This document shows positions 43,201-52,975 of a DNA stretch of 64,000 bases, piece by piece (the stretch's first letter is position 1; the number at the start of each line of letters is the position of its first letter). Origin of the DNA: Macrocystis pyrifera (lineage: Eukaryota > Sar > Phaeophyceae > Laminariales > Laminariaceae); NCBI GenBank assembly GCA_031763025.1, contig JASSKH010000004.1:682001-746000 (forward strand), in the 5' to 3' direction. Under the pieces are notes generated by a model that had not been told where the DNA came from, did not search any database, and was given only the letters and a program-made list of their open reading frames with translations. The position numbers and the translations under genes were made by a program.

Positions 43201-46200
43201 CCAGCCCCGACACTGGGCGGGGGGGTCGGCAGGACGAAATACGCACAACCATCCCCAACACAGCCCAAAAAATCTGGGTGTGCTAAAGTATACCGAGTAG
43301 AAAAACCCCGACCCGGAAACTCAGAAGACGTCAAAAGTATGAGACAACCCCCCTAGGCCCAGGAAAACGACAAGAAAAAAAAACATACGAAGTATATATA
43401 CATATCGAGTGCAGCCGAGATGCGAAAATCAGCTATCCACGGCTGTGCCTCGAGATTCGTCTACGTCACGCTGGACCCCCCGTGCAAACGTGCAAACGCG
43501 CTGACCAAAAGTATACTGATATGTAAACACCAAGAACCTCGTACATCTCTCGTCGAAGTCGTGCCGCGCGCTGGAGAAAAGGGAAGCTTGGTCGGTCCCG
43601 GGTCATCCAAAAATCGAACTCAAATATACCCCATCCGTCGGTGTAATCGCGCTGATTTTCCCGAGCCACCACAGACCGTCGTCACCTCTGCACCAAAAGT
43701 GGCCCCCGTTGCTAGAGGTCTGTATCATATCACAAAATGCGATATATTTTACGATATGTGATATGATATATAGCGTATCAATATCACGAAAAACCCATGA
43801 TACGATATGTGATATGATATGGTATGATATACCAGGTATATGATGTGATATGTGATATGATATGGTGTAAAAATCACAATTTCAGCTTTCTTTGCGGCCA
43901 GTAGCCAAGGACGTTCTTGGGTCTGGGTGTACTGCTCTTGCACTGCTTGTAAGCGCATATTTCAATAGTCAAACATAGTATCCAGCGTCAGTAATGTAGT
44001 GGGACACACCGCATGTAATACAAGGCGTGCATTGCTATAAAGTATTACGCACGGAACAATCAGGAACAATACCTCGGGCCCAAGGCACGCGCAGCAGCAG
44101 CTGAGCAATCACCAGTCAATAATGCTCGCAACAATGTCAACCGCTTTTCCTCAAAACAGAGTTACCATGAAGACTGCAATAGCAATGACGACACCATATA
44201 CTAGAATCTTCACGGTGAAATCAACGGGATATTCGCCTTTAAACTAATTAACACAAGCCGTAATACGAAAATCACCATTATTGTTAAAATGATTCAAACA
44301 GTTACAACTCCAACTTCAACACGAACCACAAAATACCATGTTATTATGACTCCGGCTATACACTACTGCTGCAACAAGAATAATACAAACTCCGACTAAA
44401 AAAAGAAATTACAAAAATATCCGAAAACACCTGTACATCATTGCTACAAGATACGGTTCGAAGAAAGTGGATCTCGGGAGATTCTCGGGCGCTTGGGAGG
44501 GTTTTCTGTCATATGATAACTTATCATGTTTCACTTTTTTTTTACAACTATACCAGAATATATCATATCAGGGCGTTTTCAAATGTGATACCGACCTCTA
44601 CCCGTTGGGAAGCATGGTGTTGCAGTATCGGCAAAGCCAAACGTGCGATCCGCAGCCATAGCCGGGTGCCAGAAAAACCCCTCGCCGATACTCGGAGAAA
44701 GCTCACGTTGTGCCGCGCCAATTCGCACCCGGCGGTACAGGGCGGTTGATTTGGCGGTGCTGGTTGAGGGTGCCGGCCCAGTAGCGCAAACGTTCGCGGA
44801 GAGAGAGATGGGAGATACATTTCCCGTTCCGACGACGACAGTCGGGAGAGTCCTGTTCAATGCGTCTCGTACATCACTTTGTTTGATGACACCACCTCAA
44901 CCTTATACCTTACACAGCATTTTCATTCATGTGAGGGTATAGTTTCACGGCATGTGAGGGTGCTCAAGGACCTTTGTTCGTGCATGTAACGGCACTGCTG
45001 CCTTGCATGGGGACATTGTTGTTGGAAAGGTTTTTCAGTGTTTGTGAGATTTTTTTGAAATTCAACTTTCCCGATATTTCGCCCCGTTTTGAATTTCACG
45101 TGTTTGGAACTTCAATCACAAGTACGGGAATTATTTTTCAACCTTTCTGATATTTCGCCCTTTGAAAATTTCACAAATTCGAAATTTAGTTCACAAGCAT
45201 GGGATTTTTCACACAAATTTAGTATGGAAATTCTGGCTCTCCGATAACAACGGCTTCATGTATGTATGTGAGAGCCCCCATGGTGTGTATGATATATACG
45301 CTAAAAATTTGGAAAAATAGGAAATCAGAAATCAGACGGTTGGGATGTTCCCCTTGTGCTGCTCTTTACGGGGGACCATAGATAGTAAATAGGACCTGCG
45401 GTACACACAAAAACCTGTATATTTACTTATTTTTTCTATAGCGGGGGGTCTATATATAGTAAATAGGACTTACGGCATAAATGAAAACCTACCAGGAATA
45501 TTTACCTTTTTTTACGAACAATATTTGGTCCTATATACTATGATCCCCCGTAATAGCAACATTTGGTCATATTTACTATGGTCCGTAATACGTAGGTGCC
45601 GGCGTCCCCGGTGGCTTGGTAGGTGGTCCGCGAGCCTATCAAGATCGATTTCGTGAGTTCGAGTCTCACCGAGTGCAGCATGCTCATAGGGACTTTTTCT
45701 TGCATAAAATTGATTAGCGGAAAGCGCGAGAGCGTGAGTTAGCTGTACATTCGATGAAAATCGACGAGCAGTGGGAATGCTGAACCCTATGCGCGATAAA
45801 AACTAAAGGCACGTACCGGGGGGGAGAAGGGACGACACCTGTGACCACGGCTTGTCCAGAAGATCGTCGAGGGTAAAACCTCCTACGAGTAGGCTGGAAA
45901 GTAAAAGTGATGATAAAAAAAAAAAAAAAAAAAAAAAAAGGTCATCAACGATAATCGTGACACACGTTGCAGCGATTACCCAATGCTTTGAACGCTTTGC
46001 CTGAAGTCATACAGGTACGTGGTGCGTGTATACTCGAAGTACGAGTACGCACGTACGTATTTCGGCGTCAAGTCTGACCGTGCAGACGTGCACACGTCAG
46101 TCAGTCGTTCATCCGACGCCGCTTACAAGTCTGACCGTGCGTACGTCAGTCATTACTGATTAATCCAACCAATGCCCCTCACAACTCTGGCCGTGCGTAC

Positions 46201-49200
46201 GTCGGTCATTCATCCAATGCCGCTTATTACAAATCTGACCGTTCATATTCGCCCGATGCCGCTTACAACTCTGACCTCTGACCGCGTGCACACAAGCAGT
46301 CATCATCCAATGCCGCGTCGTCAGTCGTCAGCAGCAGAAATAAATATAGAAATATCTACATACCAGTATACTTGTATTGAGAATTGAGAGCTTCAACCCG
46401 TTTAGGAGTGCAGTCTCTTTAGATCACTTTTAGAGACAGACAAACTACTTGGAATTAGATTAATTTGTCCGCACAACGGGACTGCGGTTCTATTTATAAA
46501 AGGGTTGACAGTGTGCTCACTCGAGAAAGTGGAGAATTGAGGAGGTGTTGTCCGCAGGGCGAAAGCGGCTTACCAGGCGGACTAGCAGGGAGAACCTGGC
46601 TCATGCATGCTATAATTCGTACAACAAACTACTGCCGCTTCCTGGAGGATGTTTTGTGCTTTGGTTTGCCTGTTATTTTCCCTTGGTTCTTAGTCTTACT
46701 CTGTTCAAGACGAGTAGTGGTGTTTTTCTTCTTCCTTTATTTTCCAGCTCGTTGTTTTCAAGTGTCTGCCACATCCCCTGCGGGGGGGACACGACGGTTT
46801 CTTTCTTATATTTTCTTCTTGTTTCTTTTTCTCTTTCGATTTGTCTCCTTCGTTTTTCTTTTTTTTCTTTGTTCCGTTTCGTTTCTGTATTTCATGGAAT
46901 GTGTATGTCGTGCCTGTCGTATCCAGTACGATGACATGGCATTGCATTCCCCGTTGCTGGTAGTATCCCTGGTGTGGCGTAGCTTTGTGACCACAGAAGA
47001 TACAAATTCTGTGGTTAATAAACTACGCCACAGATATACCATTTATACGTTGTTACATACCTCTTATGCAGTACGAGGTAAGCACAGCAGCAGTAGACCC
47101 TGCAATGCTATGTCATCATACTGGATGGAGCGGCAGTAATAGAACCAACCCCAACCGCATCCCCAGGCCAACCAATCAACAGAGCGAGGTTCAGGGCTAA
47201 TCCTCTTATTACGGGGAACCATAGTAAATAGGACCAAATATTGTTGATAAAAATAGGGAAATATATAGGTTCTTGTACTACCGTAGGTCCTATTTACTAT
47301 GGTTCCCCGTAATAGTAGTCTCGTACGCTGTCTACCGCAACCATAGTAGTGTCGAATAGTGGTACGTGGTATCAGGTATGCTACACTGCCTTTTTTCTCC
47401 CTCGCGTCTCCTTCTACCGTTGACTGTTGAAGCTTGAAGCCCCGCTGGACGAAAAATGTTGTTGTGTTGCCTATTAATAGTTTGCAAGCCTCTTCCAGGT
47501 CTATTTACCTGGTTTGCTGCCCCTCTTTGTCACTCACGTGTGCTGAGAGCTTTGTTGGAAAAGAGTAGAGTTACAGCAGTATCCAATACAGGGCTCCAAT
47601 GAACGTCGAATCATCGACTTGAAGCATAAGGCCGAAACTTTACCGTATCCCTGGTATTATGCCTCCTGATATCACGCAAGACTGCAAGATAGTACACCCC
47701 TTCGAACGAATTTCGGGACGATTTTTTTCTCTTCAGTGAAAACGCTGAGCGATGTGTCCATGCAAATGTCCCGATATGGAAAGATCTCTGTTAGGTTCAG
47801 TTATCGGTATGATTCTCGGTTCGATCCGGTTTGGTCAACCTTCGGTTCGGTTCGGTTCGGTTCGGTTTGGTACGGTTTGTTTCTGCGACAGACGGCGAAG
47901 GCAACCTGTGCTGGGAGGCGGCATTTGAGCAGGAGTTGGCCTCTGTGGCCGTGGGGATCAGGAGCTTCCCCAGCGAAGGGCTGAACGCCGAAAAACACCT
48001 CCGTGAAGCCTACATGACGCAGCTTATGCGCCTTGGCGGCCAGGTGAGGGTCGGCGTTGTCTTACTCTTTGCCTCACTGTCCGCCTGCCACAGCATGCAT
48101 CAATGCAGTAGTACTGGGGTCCATGGTTAATAGGACCTATGATATACATGAGAAAAAAACTACATACTTAACCTTTTTTTACGAACAAATATTCGGTCCT
48201 ATTTACTATGTTGCCCCGTAGTAGAATGAAGGCATAAGAGTTGACAATGTATCCGCCTATGTACAGAAAGAAAGCAAGAAAGTACCAGTACCAGTAGGAA
48301 ACTACGGTAAAGAGAAGGCAAAAAACCGTAGCAAAATATCTGGGGTAGAATTTTCGTGCTTTCTTTTCAACCCTTGTCTTACTTTTTTTCTTCAACGCTA
48401 TACATCCGCCGAACGTTTCATGGCAAGAAGTAGCAGCCAACAGCAGTCTATCTGCAGAGTTTTTTTTTCCTGTTGTCTTCCTCAGTACTTGATATCCCCT
48501 CCGTTCGTTTCGAAGGCTTGTACAGACCTTCGACACCATGATTGAAACAGAGTTGACTGAAAAAAACTGACCCTAACTCAAACAGCCTATGCGCTTGGGC
48601 GGCTACTACTGCTGTAGGTGACGTTGGGTATGTCTCTTTGCACTATCTGCCTACCGCCGTGGCACACTATCACGGGGGACCATAGTAAATAGGACCAAAT
48701 ATTGTAAGTGAAAACAGTGAAATATATATTTTTTTTATGTATACCATAGGTCCTATTAACTATGGCCCCCCGTAATACGAAGTACCTGTAGCAAAAAGTG
48801 ATACCGTACGTATGTATAATACATGTAGAGGTTTTAGTGATAGACTTCTTCTCTGACAGATGCCTTCTACTTTTTTTTCACCATCCGCCTAGTCGTCTGT
48901 AGACACCAAGTGACAGGGTTCTACACTATTTGACCTTGTCGTGGTTGCATACCTCCGTTTCTACCGCCTGGAAATAAATCTGACGACAGGTCGAGAAGGG
49001 TGGAGTCATCGTCGACTTCGGCTGCGGGGTTGGCACGAGCACCCGCATCTTGGCAGAGGGCATGCCCGAAGCTAGACGGGTGATCGGCATGGACCTCTCA
49101 CCCTACATGATCGCCGTGGGAGACCACCACAACAGAGAGAAGAAGGTCGGCCGACGCGTGTCCCTGGTGTACGGGGACGTTGCGGATTCGCGCCTCCCCA

Positions 49201-50652
49201 CCGGCTCGGCGTCCCTCGTGTCTTGCACGTACCTTCTGCACGAGATGCCGGACGAGGCTGTGAGGTGCGAAAATAAAGGGTCTCAGCATTTTACACGAAC
49301 CCATTTAGTACTGCAGTCCCGTTTTGGGGACAAACCGCTTGGAACCGCTTAGAATTAAAGTGTTTTGTCCCCATATCGGGACTGCAGTACTATTAATACA
49401 AGGGTTAATTCCTTCCCTCCACACTTGGTGTACAACAACACAAAATATAGCACTACAGTCAGTAGCTTGGTGTGGTCGATTGCCTTTCAGTGCACATTTG
49501 TTTTATGCTTCACAGCAGTGTCGGGTTGTAAAGAAAACAACAGTTTTGAAGATGTCGCTTTCCCCACGCTTGGCTTGTTTTTTTCCTGGCCCGTGCTTGC
49601 ACAGGGCTTTCTTTCCTCACCGCAGCCTACCGCCCTCCAATGATGCCTGAATCAGTGATGCTTGAACGAATCATGCTCAAATCAATGGAGATTGAAGCAA
49701 TGATGCATAGACCCATCATGCTTGAACCAATCATGCTCGGACCTATCACGCTTGGACCGATCACGCTTGGACCAATCAAGCTTGTACCAATCATGCTTAG
49801 ATAAACATGCTACGACTAACCACGCTTAGACCGATCATGTTTATCAATCACGCTCAGACCTATCACGCTTAGACCGATCATGCTTAGATCAATCATGCTT
49901 AGACCGATCATTCTTAGATCAATCATGCTTAGACTTATCACGCTTAGACCGATAATTCTAGGACCAATCATATTTAGACTGATTGTGATTAAATCAATCA
50001 CGCTTAGACCGGTTATGCTTCAAACGATTATCTTTCGACCGATCATCTCGTTTTCCCCTCGCTGGCAGTTGTTTTATTCTGCTCGATGCGTGCTTGCACT
50101 CCGATGTCCTCCCCGAAGCATATTTAGACTTATCATTCTTCTATCAATCATGCTTAGACCAGCCATGCTTGGACCAACCATGCTTATACCTATCATACTT
50201 ACTGTAGACCAGCCATGCTTAGACAAATCATGCCTAGACCAGTCATGCTTGGACCAATCACCATCGCCTTCCTCACACCGGCATGTGTTCCCTTCCCATA
50301 TCCGTGCTTGCACAGGGATGTCCTCACCGAAGCCTACCGCCTGCTCAAGCCCGGCGGAAGCTTGTCGATCATGGACATGGACCCAGACGCTCCTGGGTAC
50401 AAGAAGCTTCGCGCCAACCCTTTCATGTTCTCTATCGTCCGCGCAACCGAGCCCTACCTCGACCGCTGGTTCAGCACCGCTCCTCGCATACACCATCTTT
50501 TGGCGGACACTGGGTTCAGCGTGGTGCGCAAGGCTGCGGTTACCGGCCGACATTTTCTGGTGGTCGCCACGAAGGCTGGGTCGCTAGACCTTCGTCCGAC
50601 CGACCGGGCGCGAGAGGCCATGGACGAGCACCTCAATACGTGGCAAACTTGA
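37214..50652 (+). CDS. Plastid-targeted SAM-dependent methyltransferase, 5 exons
   Basis: Exons are 37214-37591, 40905-40995, 47892-48043, 48990-49264 and 50316-50652. Phases (0, 1, 0, 2) close exactly, giving 410 aa. Residues 9-18 are hydrophobic and RCGAF|VAP (F23) is an ASAFAP-type plastid junction, so stroma is the likely location. The middle (about 157-175, YGEGNLCWEAAFEQELAS) is a block typical of this algal/plant/cyanobacterial family. The class I fold follows: motif I VIVDFGCGVGTST at 213-225, acidic loop end VIGMDLS at 238-244, motif II GDVADSRLPTGSASLVSC, then LLHEMPDEAVRD and the EAYRLLKPGGSLSIMDMDPD motif around 304-323. The C-terminal part includes YKKLRANPFMFSIVRATEPY. The substrate cannot be told from sequence. 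The ATG at 37214 is preferred over 37031 because it starts the signal peptide directly. Introns hold nearly all the TA MITEs and a SINE. Confidence 0.87.
38089..38203. mobile_element. TA-flanked MITE, copy 1
   Basis: The left terminus TTACGAGGGACCATAGTAAG and the right terminus read inward as TTACGGGGGACTATAGTAAA, each preceded by TA. It is about 112 bp, with the family interior TATATAT...TTTTTACTAACAATATTTGGTCC. It lies in methyltransferase intron 1. Confidence 0.85.
38470..40038. mobile_element. 1.57-kb element with about 150-bp inverted ends
   Basis: The left arm includes ATTTTGAAATACGTCAGCTG, GTTGATACTCAACTTTC, AAGCTGCGTAATACGTCTCG and CGAACGCGCGTATTCTA. The right arm (about 39880-40038) is its inverted complement. 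The interior has a second short inverted pair (CCGGCTGTCGTT at about 38932 and CGGCGGCTGTCGTT at about 39636) and a strong hairpin at 39088-39235. No transposase frame is seen. This is a foldback or long-TIR nonautonomous DNA transposon, in methyltransferase intron 1. Confidence 0.82.
39088..39235. repeat. Imperfect hairpin
   Basis: CCAGTGTCCGTCCTGATTC and the downstream GAATCAGCACGGACACTGG pair, with inner arms CCGTGGTCACAGA and TCTGTGACCACAG. It lies within the 1.57-kb element. Confidence 0.75.
40228..40564. repeat. ATTACT hexanucleotide microsatellite (about 335 bp)
   Basis: Roughly 55 nearly perfect ATTACT units with two 3-bp slips (around 40287 and 40552). All frames are open: Tyr-Tyr and Ile-Thr runs on plus, Ile-Val and Ser-Asn runs on minus, producing four long but meaningless open frames. 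It lies in methyltransferase intron 1 directly before a MITE pair. Confidence 0.97.
40563..40774. mobile_element. TA-flanked MITE, nested pair (outer + inner)
   Basis: The outer element begins TTACGGGGGACAAAAGTACA and ends TGGTCCCCCGTAATA at 40774. It is interrupted by a complete inner element at about 40629-40735 (TTACGGGGGACCATAGAAAA to GGACCCCCGTAA). The inner copy sits at the centre of the outer one, between its CCCTATTGTTACAA and ACAAAACTTGGTCC. The nested pair ends 130 bp before methyltransferase exon 2. Confidence 0.85.
41030..41280 (+). repeat. About 120-bp tandem duplication
   Basis: Two units share CGGGATACTTCATATCCCTTGG / CGGGACACTTTGTATCCCTGGA, a GCCTGTTGGGCAGGTA / GCCTTTTAAGTCGGTA block, CTCAC(A/G)TGT.TTTTTGCTTAG and TAGAAGAAGAGCAG. 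It lies just after methyltransferase exon 2. The first unit ends in the palindrome GCTATTAATATTAATAGC. Confidence 0.75.
41316..43445. mobile_element. Long direct-repeat pair flanking a short middle (TRIM-like?)
   Basis: Segment 41316-41990 recurs, with one insertion, at 42464-43445. Both contain ATCTAAGATACGCC, CTCTGATGAGCCGTATATGC, GAAACCCCGATTCCACGAGC and AAGAAATCGTCGA, and both end CGA(A)TTCAGCTATCCACGGC-like. About 470 bp lie between them. Long direct repeats around a small noncoding middle resemble a terminal-repeat retrotransposon in miniature, but primer-binding and polypurine sites were not found. The second copy has an inserted inverted segment (42698-42815) making a hairpin with 42464-42545. 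It lies in methyltransferase intron 2. Confidence 0.5.
42130..42440 (+). pseudogene. Relic coding segment repeated in inverted orientation
   Basis: A plus-strand frame of 104 aa includes LYRRMRIGAAQRELSRSNGE and RFLAPGYGCVSHADWLRRYS. A diverged inverted copy at about 44570-44880 keeps YRRVRIGAAQRELS on the minus strand before going out of frame. Conservation of a peptide between copies suggests an old transposon protein, but I recognise no domain. Confidence 0.35.
43725..43870. repeat. GATATGTGATAT-rich tract
   Basis: Degenerate ATGATATGTGATATGATAT reiterations. A shorter ATATC tract lies at 40105-40130. It lies in methyltransferase intron 2 and has no coding potential. Confidence 0.85.
44570..44880 (-). 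repeat. Inverted copy of 42130-42440
   Basis: On the minus strand this matches the 42130-42440 block (CGCCGGGTGCGAATTGGCGC, CACCCGGCTATGGCTGCGGA, CTTCCCAACGGGTAGAGG) with substitutions and frameshifts. It lies in methyltransferase intron 2. Confidence 0.7.
45367..45591. mobile_element. TA-flanked MITE, second nested pair
   Basis: The outer left end TTTACGGGGGACCATAGATA and outer right end TTACTATGGTCCGTAATA enclose an inner element (about 45437-45554, TAGCGGGGGGTCTATATATA to TGATCCCCCGTAATA). The insertion point is again the centre of the outer copy, between TTTTTTCTA and GCAACATTTGGTC. SINE copy C begins about 9 bp after the outer end. Confidence 0.8.
45600..45939 (+). mobile_element. tRNA-derived SINE, copy C
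   Basis: Best plus-strand copy. The tRNA-like head starts GGCGTCCCCGGTGGCTTGGT (A box TGGCTTGGTAGGTGG); the B box lies in GTGAGTTCGAGTCTCACCGA. A body follows with GATTAGCGGAAAGCGCGAGAG, GAATGCTGAACCCTATGCGC and GACCACGGCTTGTCCAGAAG, and a 25-base A tail ends the element. About 340 bp long, in methyltransferase intron 2, in the sense orientation of the gene. Confidence 0.9.
46392..46509. mobile_element. CTGCAGTCCCG palindromic MITE, copy
   Basis: Left end AACCCGTTTAGGAGTGCAGT and right end read inward AACCCTTTTATAAATAGAAC then CGCAGTCCCG. The interior has CAAACTACTTGGAATTAG. It lies in methyltransferase intron 2. Confidence 0.7.
47213..47317. mobile_element. TA-flanked MITE, copy
   Basis: TTACGGGGAACCATAGTAAA at the left; inward-read right end TTACGGGGAACCATAGTAAA is identical over 20 bases, with TA on both sides. 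The perfect ends suggest relatively recent insertion. It lies in methyltransferase intron 2. Confidence 0.9.
47785..47880 (+). repeat. GGTTC-rich tract before exon 3
   Basis: GGTTCGGTTCGGTTCGGTTC-type repeats fill the 100 bases before the exon 3 acceptor (AG at 47890-47891) where a pyrimidine tract would be expected. Only TTTGTTTCTGCGACAG directly precedes the exon. Confidence 0.8.
48113..48226. mobile_element. TA-flanked MITE, diverged copy
   Basis: Left end TACTGGGGTCCATGGTTAAT, right end TTACTATGTTGCCCCGTAGTA; interior TTTTTTTACGAACAAATATTCGGTCC. It lies 70 bp after methyltransferase exon 3, in intron 3. Confidence 0.75.
48672..48779. mobile_element. TA-flanked MITE, copy
   Basis: TCACGGGGGACCATAGTAAA at the left and GGCCCCCCGTAATA at the right, with TA flanks and the usual GACCAAATATTGTAAGTGAAAA interior. 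It lies in methyltransferase intron 3. Confidence 0.87.
49296..49410. mobile_element. CTGCAGTCCCG palindromic MITE, best copy
   Basis: Left arm ACCCATTTAGTACTGCAGTC then CCGTTTTGGGGACAAAC; right arm read inward AACCCTTGTATTAATAGTAC then TGCAGTCCCGATATGGGGAC. It is about 115 bp. It lies about 30 bp after methyltransferase exon 4, in intron 4. Confidence 0.78.
49591..49640 (+). pseudogene. Decoy copy 1 of methyltransferase exon 5 start
   Basis: CCGTGCTTGCACAGGG then CTCACCGCAGCCTACCGCC closely matches the true acceptor and exon start at 50305-50343. The CAG acceptor (AG at 49603-49604) is intact, but the following sequence has indels. Spliced from exon 4, it would read about 15 residues (ending PPSNDA) and stop at a TGA near 49650. 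Confidence 0.75.
49640..50262 (+). repeat. ATCATGCTTAGACC minisatellite in intron 4
   Basis: Dozens of degenerate 10-20-bp units such as CCAATCATGCTTAGACCGAT run through methyltransferase intron 4. They are interrupted at about 50040-50120 by a second decoy copy of the exon 5 start. The unit gives spurious ILE/ARG/MET/LEU-rich open frames on both strands. Confidence 0.9.
50089..50120 (+). pseudogene. Decoy copy 2 of methyltransferase exon 5 start
   Basis: CGTGCTTGCACTCCGATGTC then CTCCCCGAAGCA matches the exon 5 junction, but the acceptor AG is changed to CTCC. Only about 30 bp are kept before the minisatellite resumes. Confidence 0.7.
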
Positions 50653-50699
50653 GGGATGTTATGCAATCTTAATGTTGAAAGTGGCGTATTATACGATAG

Positions 50700-51190
50700 G
50701 AGATAGGAGAGGAGATGGGCTTGATCTTGTGCGTACACCCTCGACCGTTCTCCCTCCCTGAGCTTTGCAACAGGTGTTGTTTTGGTGGCGAGGGGTGGTG
50801 GAGAATAGAGGCACTCGTGACTGTGCGTCTAGACGTTGATACTCCCCCCCGAACAGCAGCAGGTGTTGTTTGATGCCGGGGTGGTGGTGGAGAAGAGGTG
50901 CACTCGTTCCTCTGCCTAGATCCTGAACGAAACCCCCAAAGCTGCAGCGAGTGCTTTGCGGAGAATATGAGAAGACACGCACTCGTTCTCGTGCATCCAT
51001 CTAGACACTGAGCTGCAGCATGTGTTTTGTATGGCGTGATGGGGGGGGAAATATATGGACTTGCTCTTGTGTGTAGACCCTGAACCCTCCGTTGGCTGCA
51101 GCAGATGTTTTTCGGCGAGATGGGAGAGATAAAAATATAGGTAGGTGCACTCGTTCTTGCTGGCAGACGCTGAAAACCTTCGCAGCACTA
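50700..51190. repeat. About 90-bp degenerate tandem repeat after the methyltransferase
   Basis: About six units share GCACTCGTTCTTGTGCGTAGA, CCCTGAAC...GCTGCAGCAGGTGTTTT and GGCGAGGTGGGAGAG-like blocks. It begins about 50 bp beyond the stop codon and may be in the 3' untranslated region or just past it. Confidence 0.75.
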
Positions 51191-52199
51191 AACGCAATGG
51201 ATTATGATTACACTTCGGGTGGCAGGCATCCGGGGATTGTATACTGTTGCTGCTGTACCTGGTTTTCAATACTAGGCGGAGGGGAAGGGGGGCTCGGTTT
51301 GGGTAATTGGTTGGACGAATCATGATCTCAGACGGCTCGAGAGGCGAGTAAGATCGGCGGATGTTTCCGCTAGTGAGGGGGCCTCGAGATAGGAGTGAGG
51401 TCGGCGGAAATTGGCGCTATTATCCTTCCGCATTGCGGGGAATCTTCTCCGTTCGGTTACTGTAAGATGACTCATGTTTGGTCTGTACAGTACAGGGCAC
51501 CTTTGTGAGAAAAACAGGAATGCTGGACCAGGCTGGATTTAGTGCAACTATGACCAGGAGTTTAGTCACATTTGGGTCTCTGATTTATGTACCAATCAGT
51601 TATTGTATTGTCGGTCAGGGTGGTACTTAAGAACGGGGGCGTTCAGCACTATCTTCAATGTAACGTCTCTCAGATGTGTTTCCTGTAAATCTCCGCCTGG
51701 TTCTCGCAGTATTTGTTTCCTTCGTAGGTGTTCTGTACTGCTGTTCGTAGGTGTTCTGTACTGCTGTATTTTGTAGCACACCTGACGGAAATGTAAAGAC
51801 GGTTGGACACTGAATATGAAGTCAGAACGGTCCTATCAGAACGGTCCTATCATTTCCGCCCAGCGTGGTCTATAAATACGTTCACAGACCGCAGCGGCGC
51901 AGAGAGTGCGAGATATCATTGCATTACTTGATACTCTTAAGGATGACGCTGTCTGGGCGGTGGGAGCGTGGCCGGGTGGCCGGCTTGACGCGTGCGCCGC
52001 CCATTGGTTGCGCGGCGCTTGTTCTTAGTAGCTTATTTTGGTGTTGTGTACGTGTGTTGTATGTATTGATGCACGGGTGTTGGCTTGAAGGAATTGCCTA
52101 GTAGCCTGCTCAGCCAGCGCTGACAGATTAGCCAGCAACAGAGCTTGGGGTTGCTTTTGGAAGAAATTCGAATGGAAGCGCGTGCTGTACATTGTAGGA

Positions 52200-52480
52200 A
52201 GAGGGCGTCCTAGGGGAAGGGAGGGGCGGGGGCGGGGGCGGAGGTGGGGAGGGGGAGGGAGGAGTATACTCGATATCATGTATGGACGTAGTCGTACCTG
52301 GTAAAAGTGTGACCATAAACCCTCGCACCCGTACAACGTCTGGACGGGGCACGTTGAGTTTTCACCCACCAGGCATACATTGCTTGCATCAAGCGCGAAG
52401 CGCCGTGGGATCTTCAGCGGGCCGCATGAAGGATGAGCTGCATTCTACGCAGAAGTTGCTTGTGCGGGGGGGGGGGAAGA
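52200..52480 (+). mobile_element. Poly(G)-GTACTC repeat, fragment
   Basis: A G-rich tract leads into GTATACTCGATATCATGTAT, then CGTAGTCGTACC, GACGGGGCACGTTGAGTTTT, CACCAGGCATACATTGCTTG and GCGAAGCGCCGTGGGAT, ending in another G run near 52467-52477. It is a diverged copy of the 53513 element. Confidence 0.7.
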
Positions 52481-52764
52481 GGGGTGCGATGAGTGGAGGG
52501 AGTCATGGTATTTTCTTTCTTTTTCCTGAGTTGGAGGGTTATTCGCGCCATCGCTACACCGAATCACTGGCTGTGCGGCCACGGCGAGACTACTCTGGGC
52601 TCCAGCGGTTAGCGGAAATGCTTTTTTATTTCATGTCTGTGGGGGTGGCAGCCCAGGCCACCAACCCCTGGTTGTCGTCTCCAATATATGCGTCGCACGC
52701 GAGACCGGCGTTCGCTTCGTGTGCATCTCGCGCTTCAAGGCAGGCACGGATTGGATGAATCAGA

Positions 52765-52975
52765 TCCCCACTCCGAGATCGGGGTAGATAGATCCTGCAT
52801 GATCTAGATCATGTTGCCGGGTGGGAGCCGTATGATTTGTACGATCTACAGTAGATCATGTTTCCTGGGTTGGGTTCGTACGATCAGATCGTTTGCACCA
52901 TATGTGGCAACGGTAGGGGCGGGATCTAGATTACGTAGATCTACGTATATCATCATCTGTTCGACGTGTGCAGCC
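52765..52975. mobile_element. GATC-rich inverted-repeat element, copy
   Basis: Contains CCTGCATGATCTAGATCATG, TTGCCGGGTGGGAGCCGTAT and ends CATCATCTGTTCGACGTGTG, the inverted form of the CACACGTCGGACAG end. The left terminus is eroded. Confidence 0.65.

Noticed and set aside
45600-45675. Possible functional tRNA gene
   Set aside because: The head has Pol III boxes and a T-arm, but the acceptor stem does not pair convincingly, no clear anticodon arm is found, and the same sequence is fused to the SINE body in several places.
46465-47139. 224-aa plus-strand frame
   Set aside because: It crosses a MITE and a T/C-rich tract giving Phe/Leu/Ser runs, lies in a methyltransferase intron, and has no domain.
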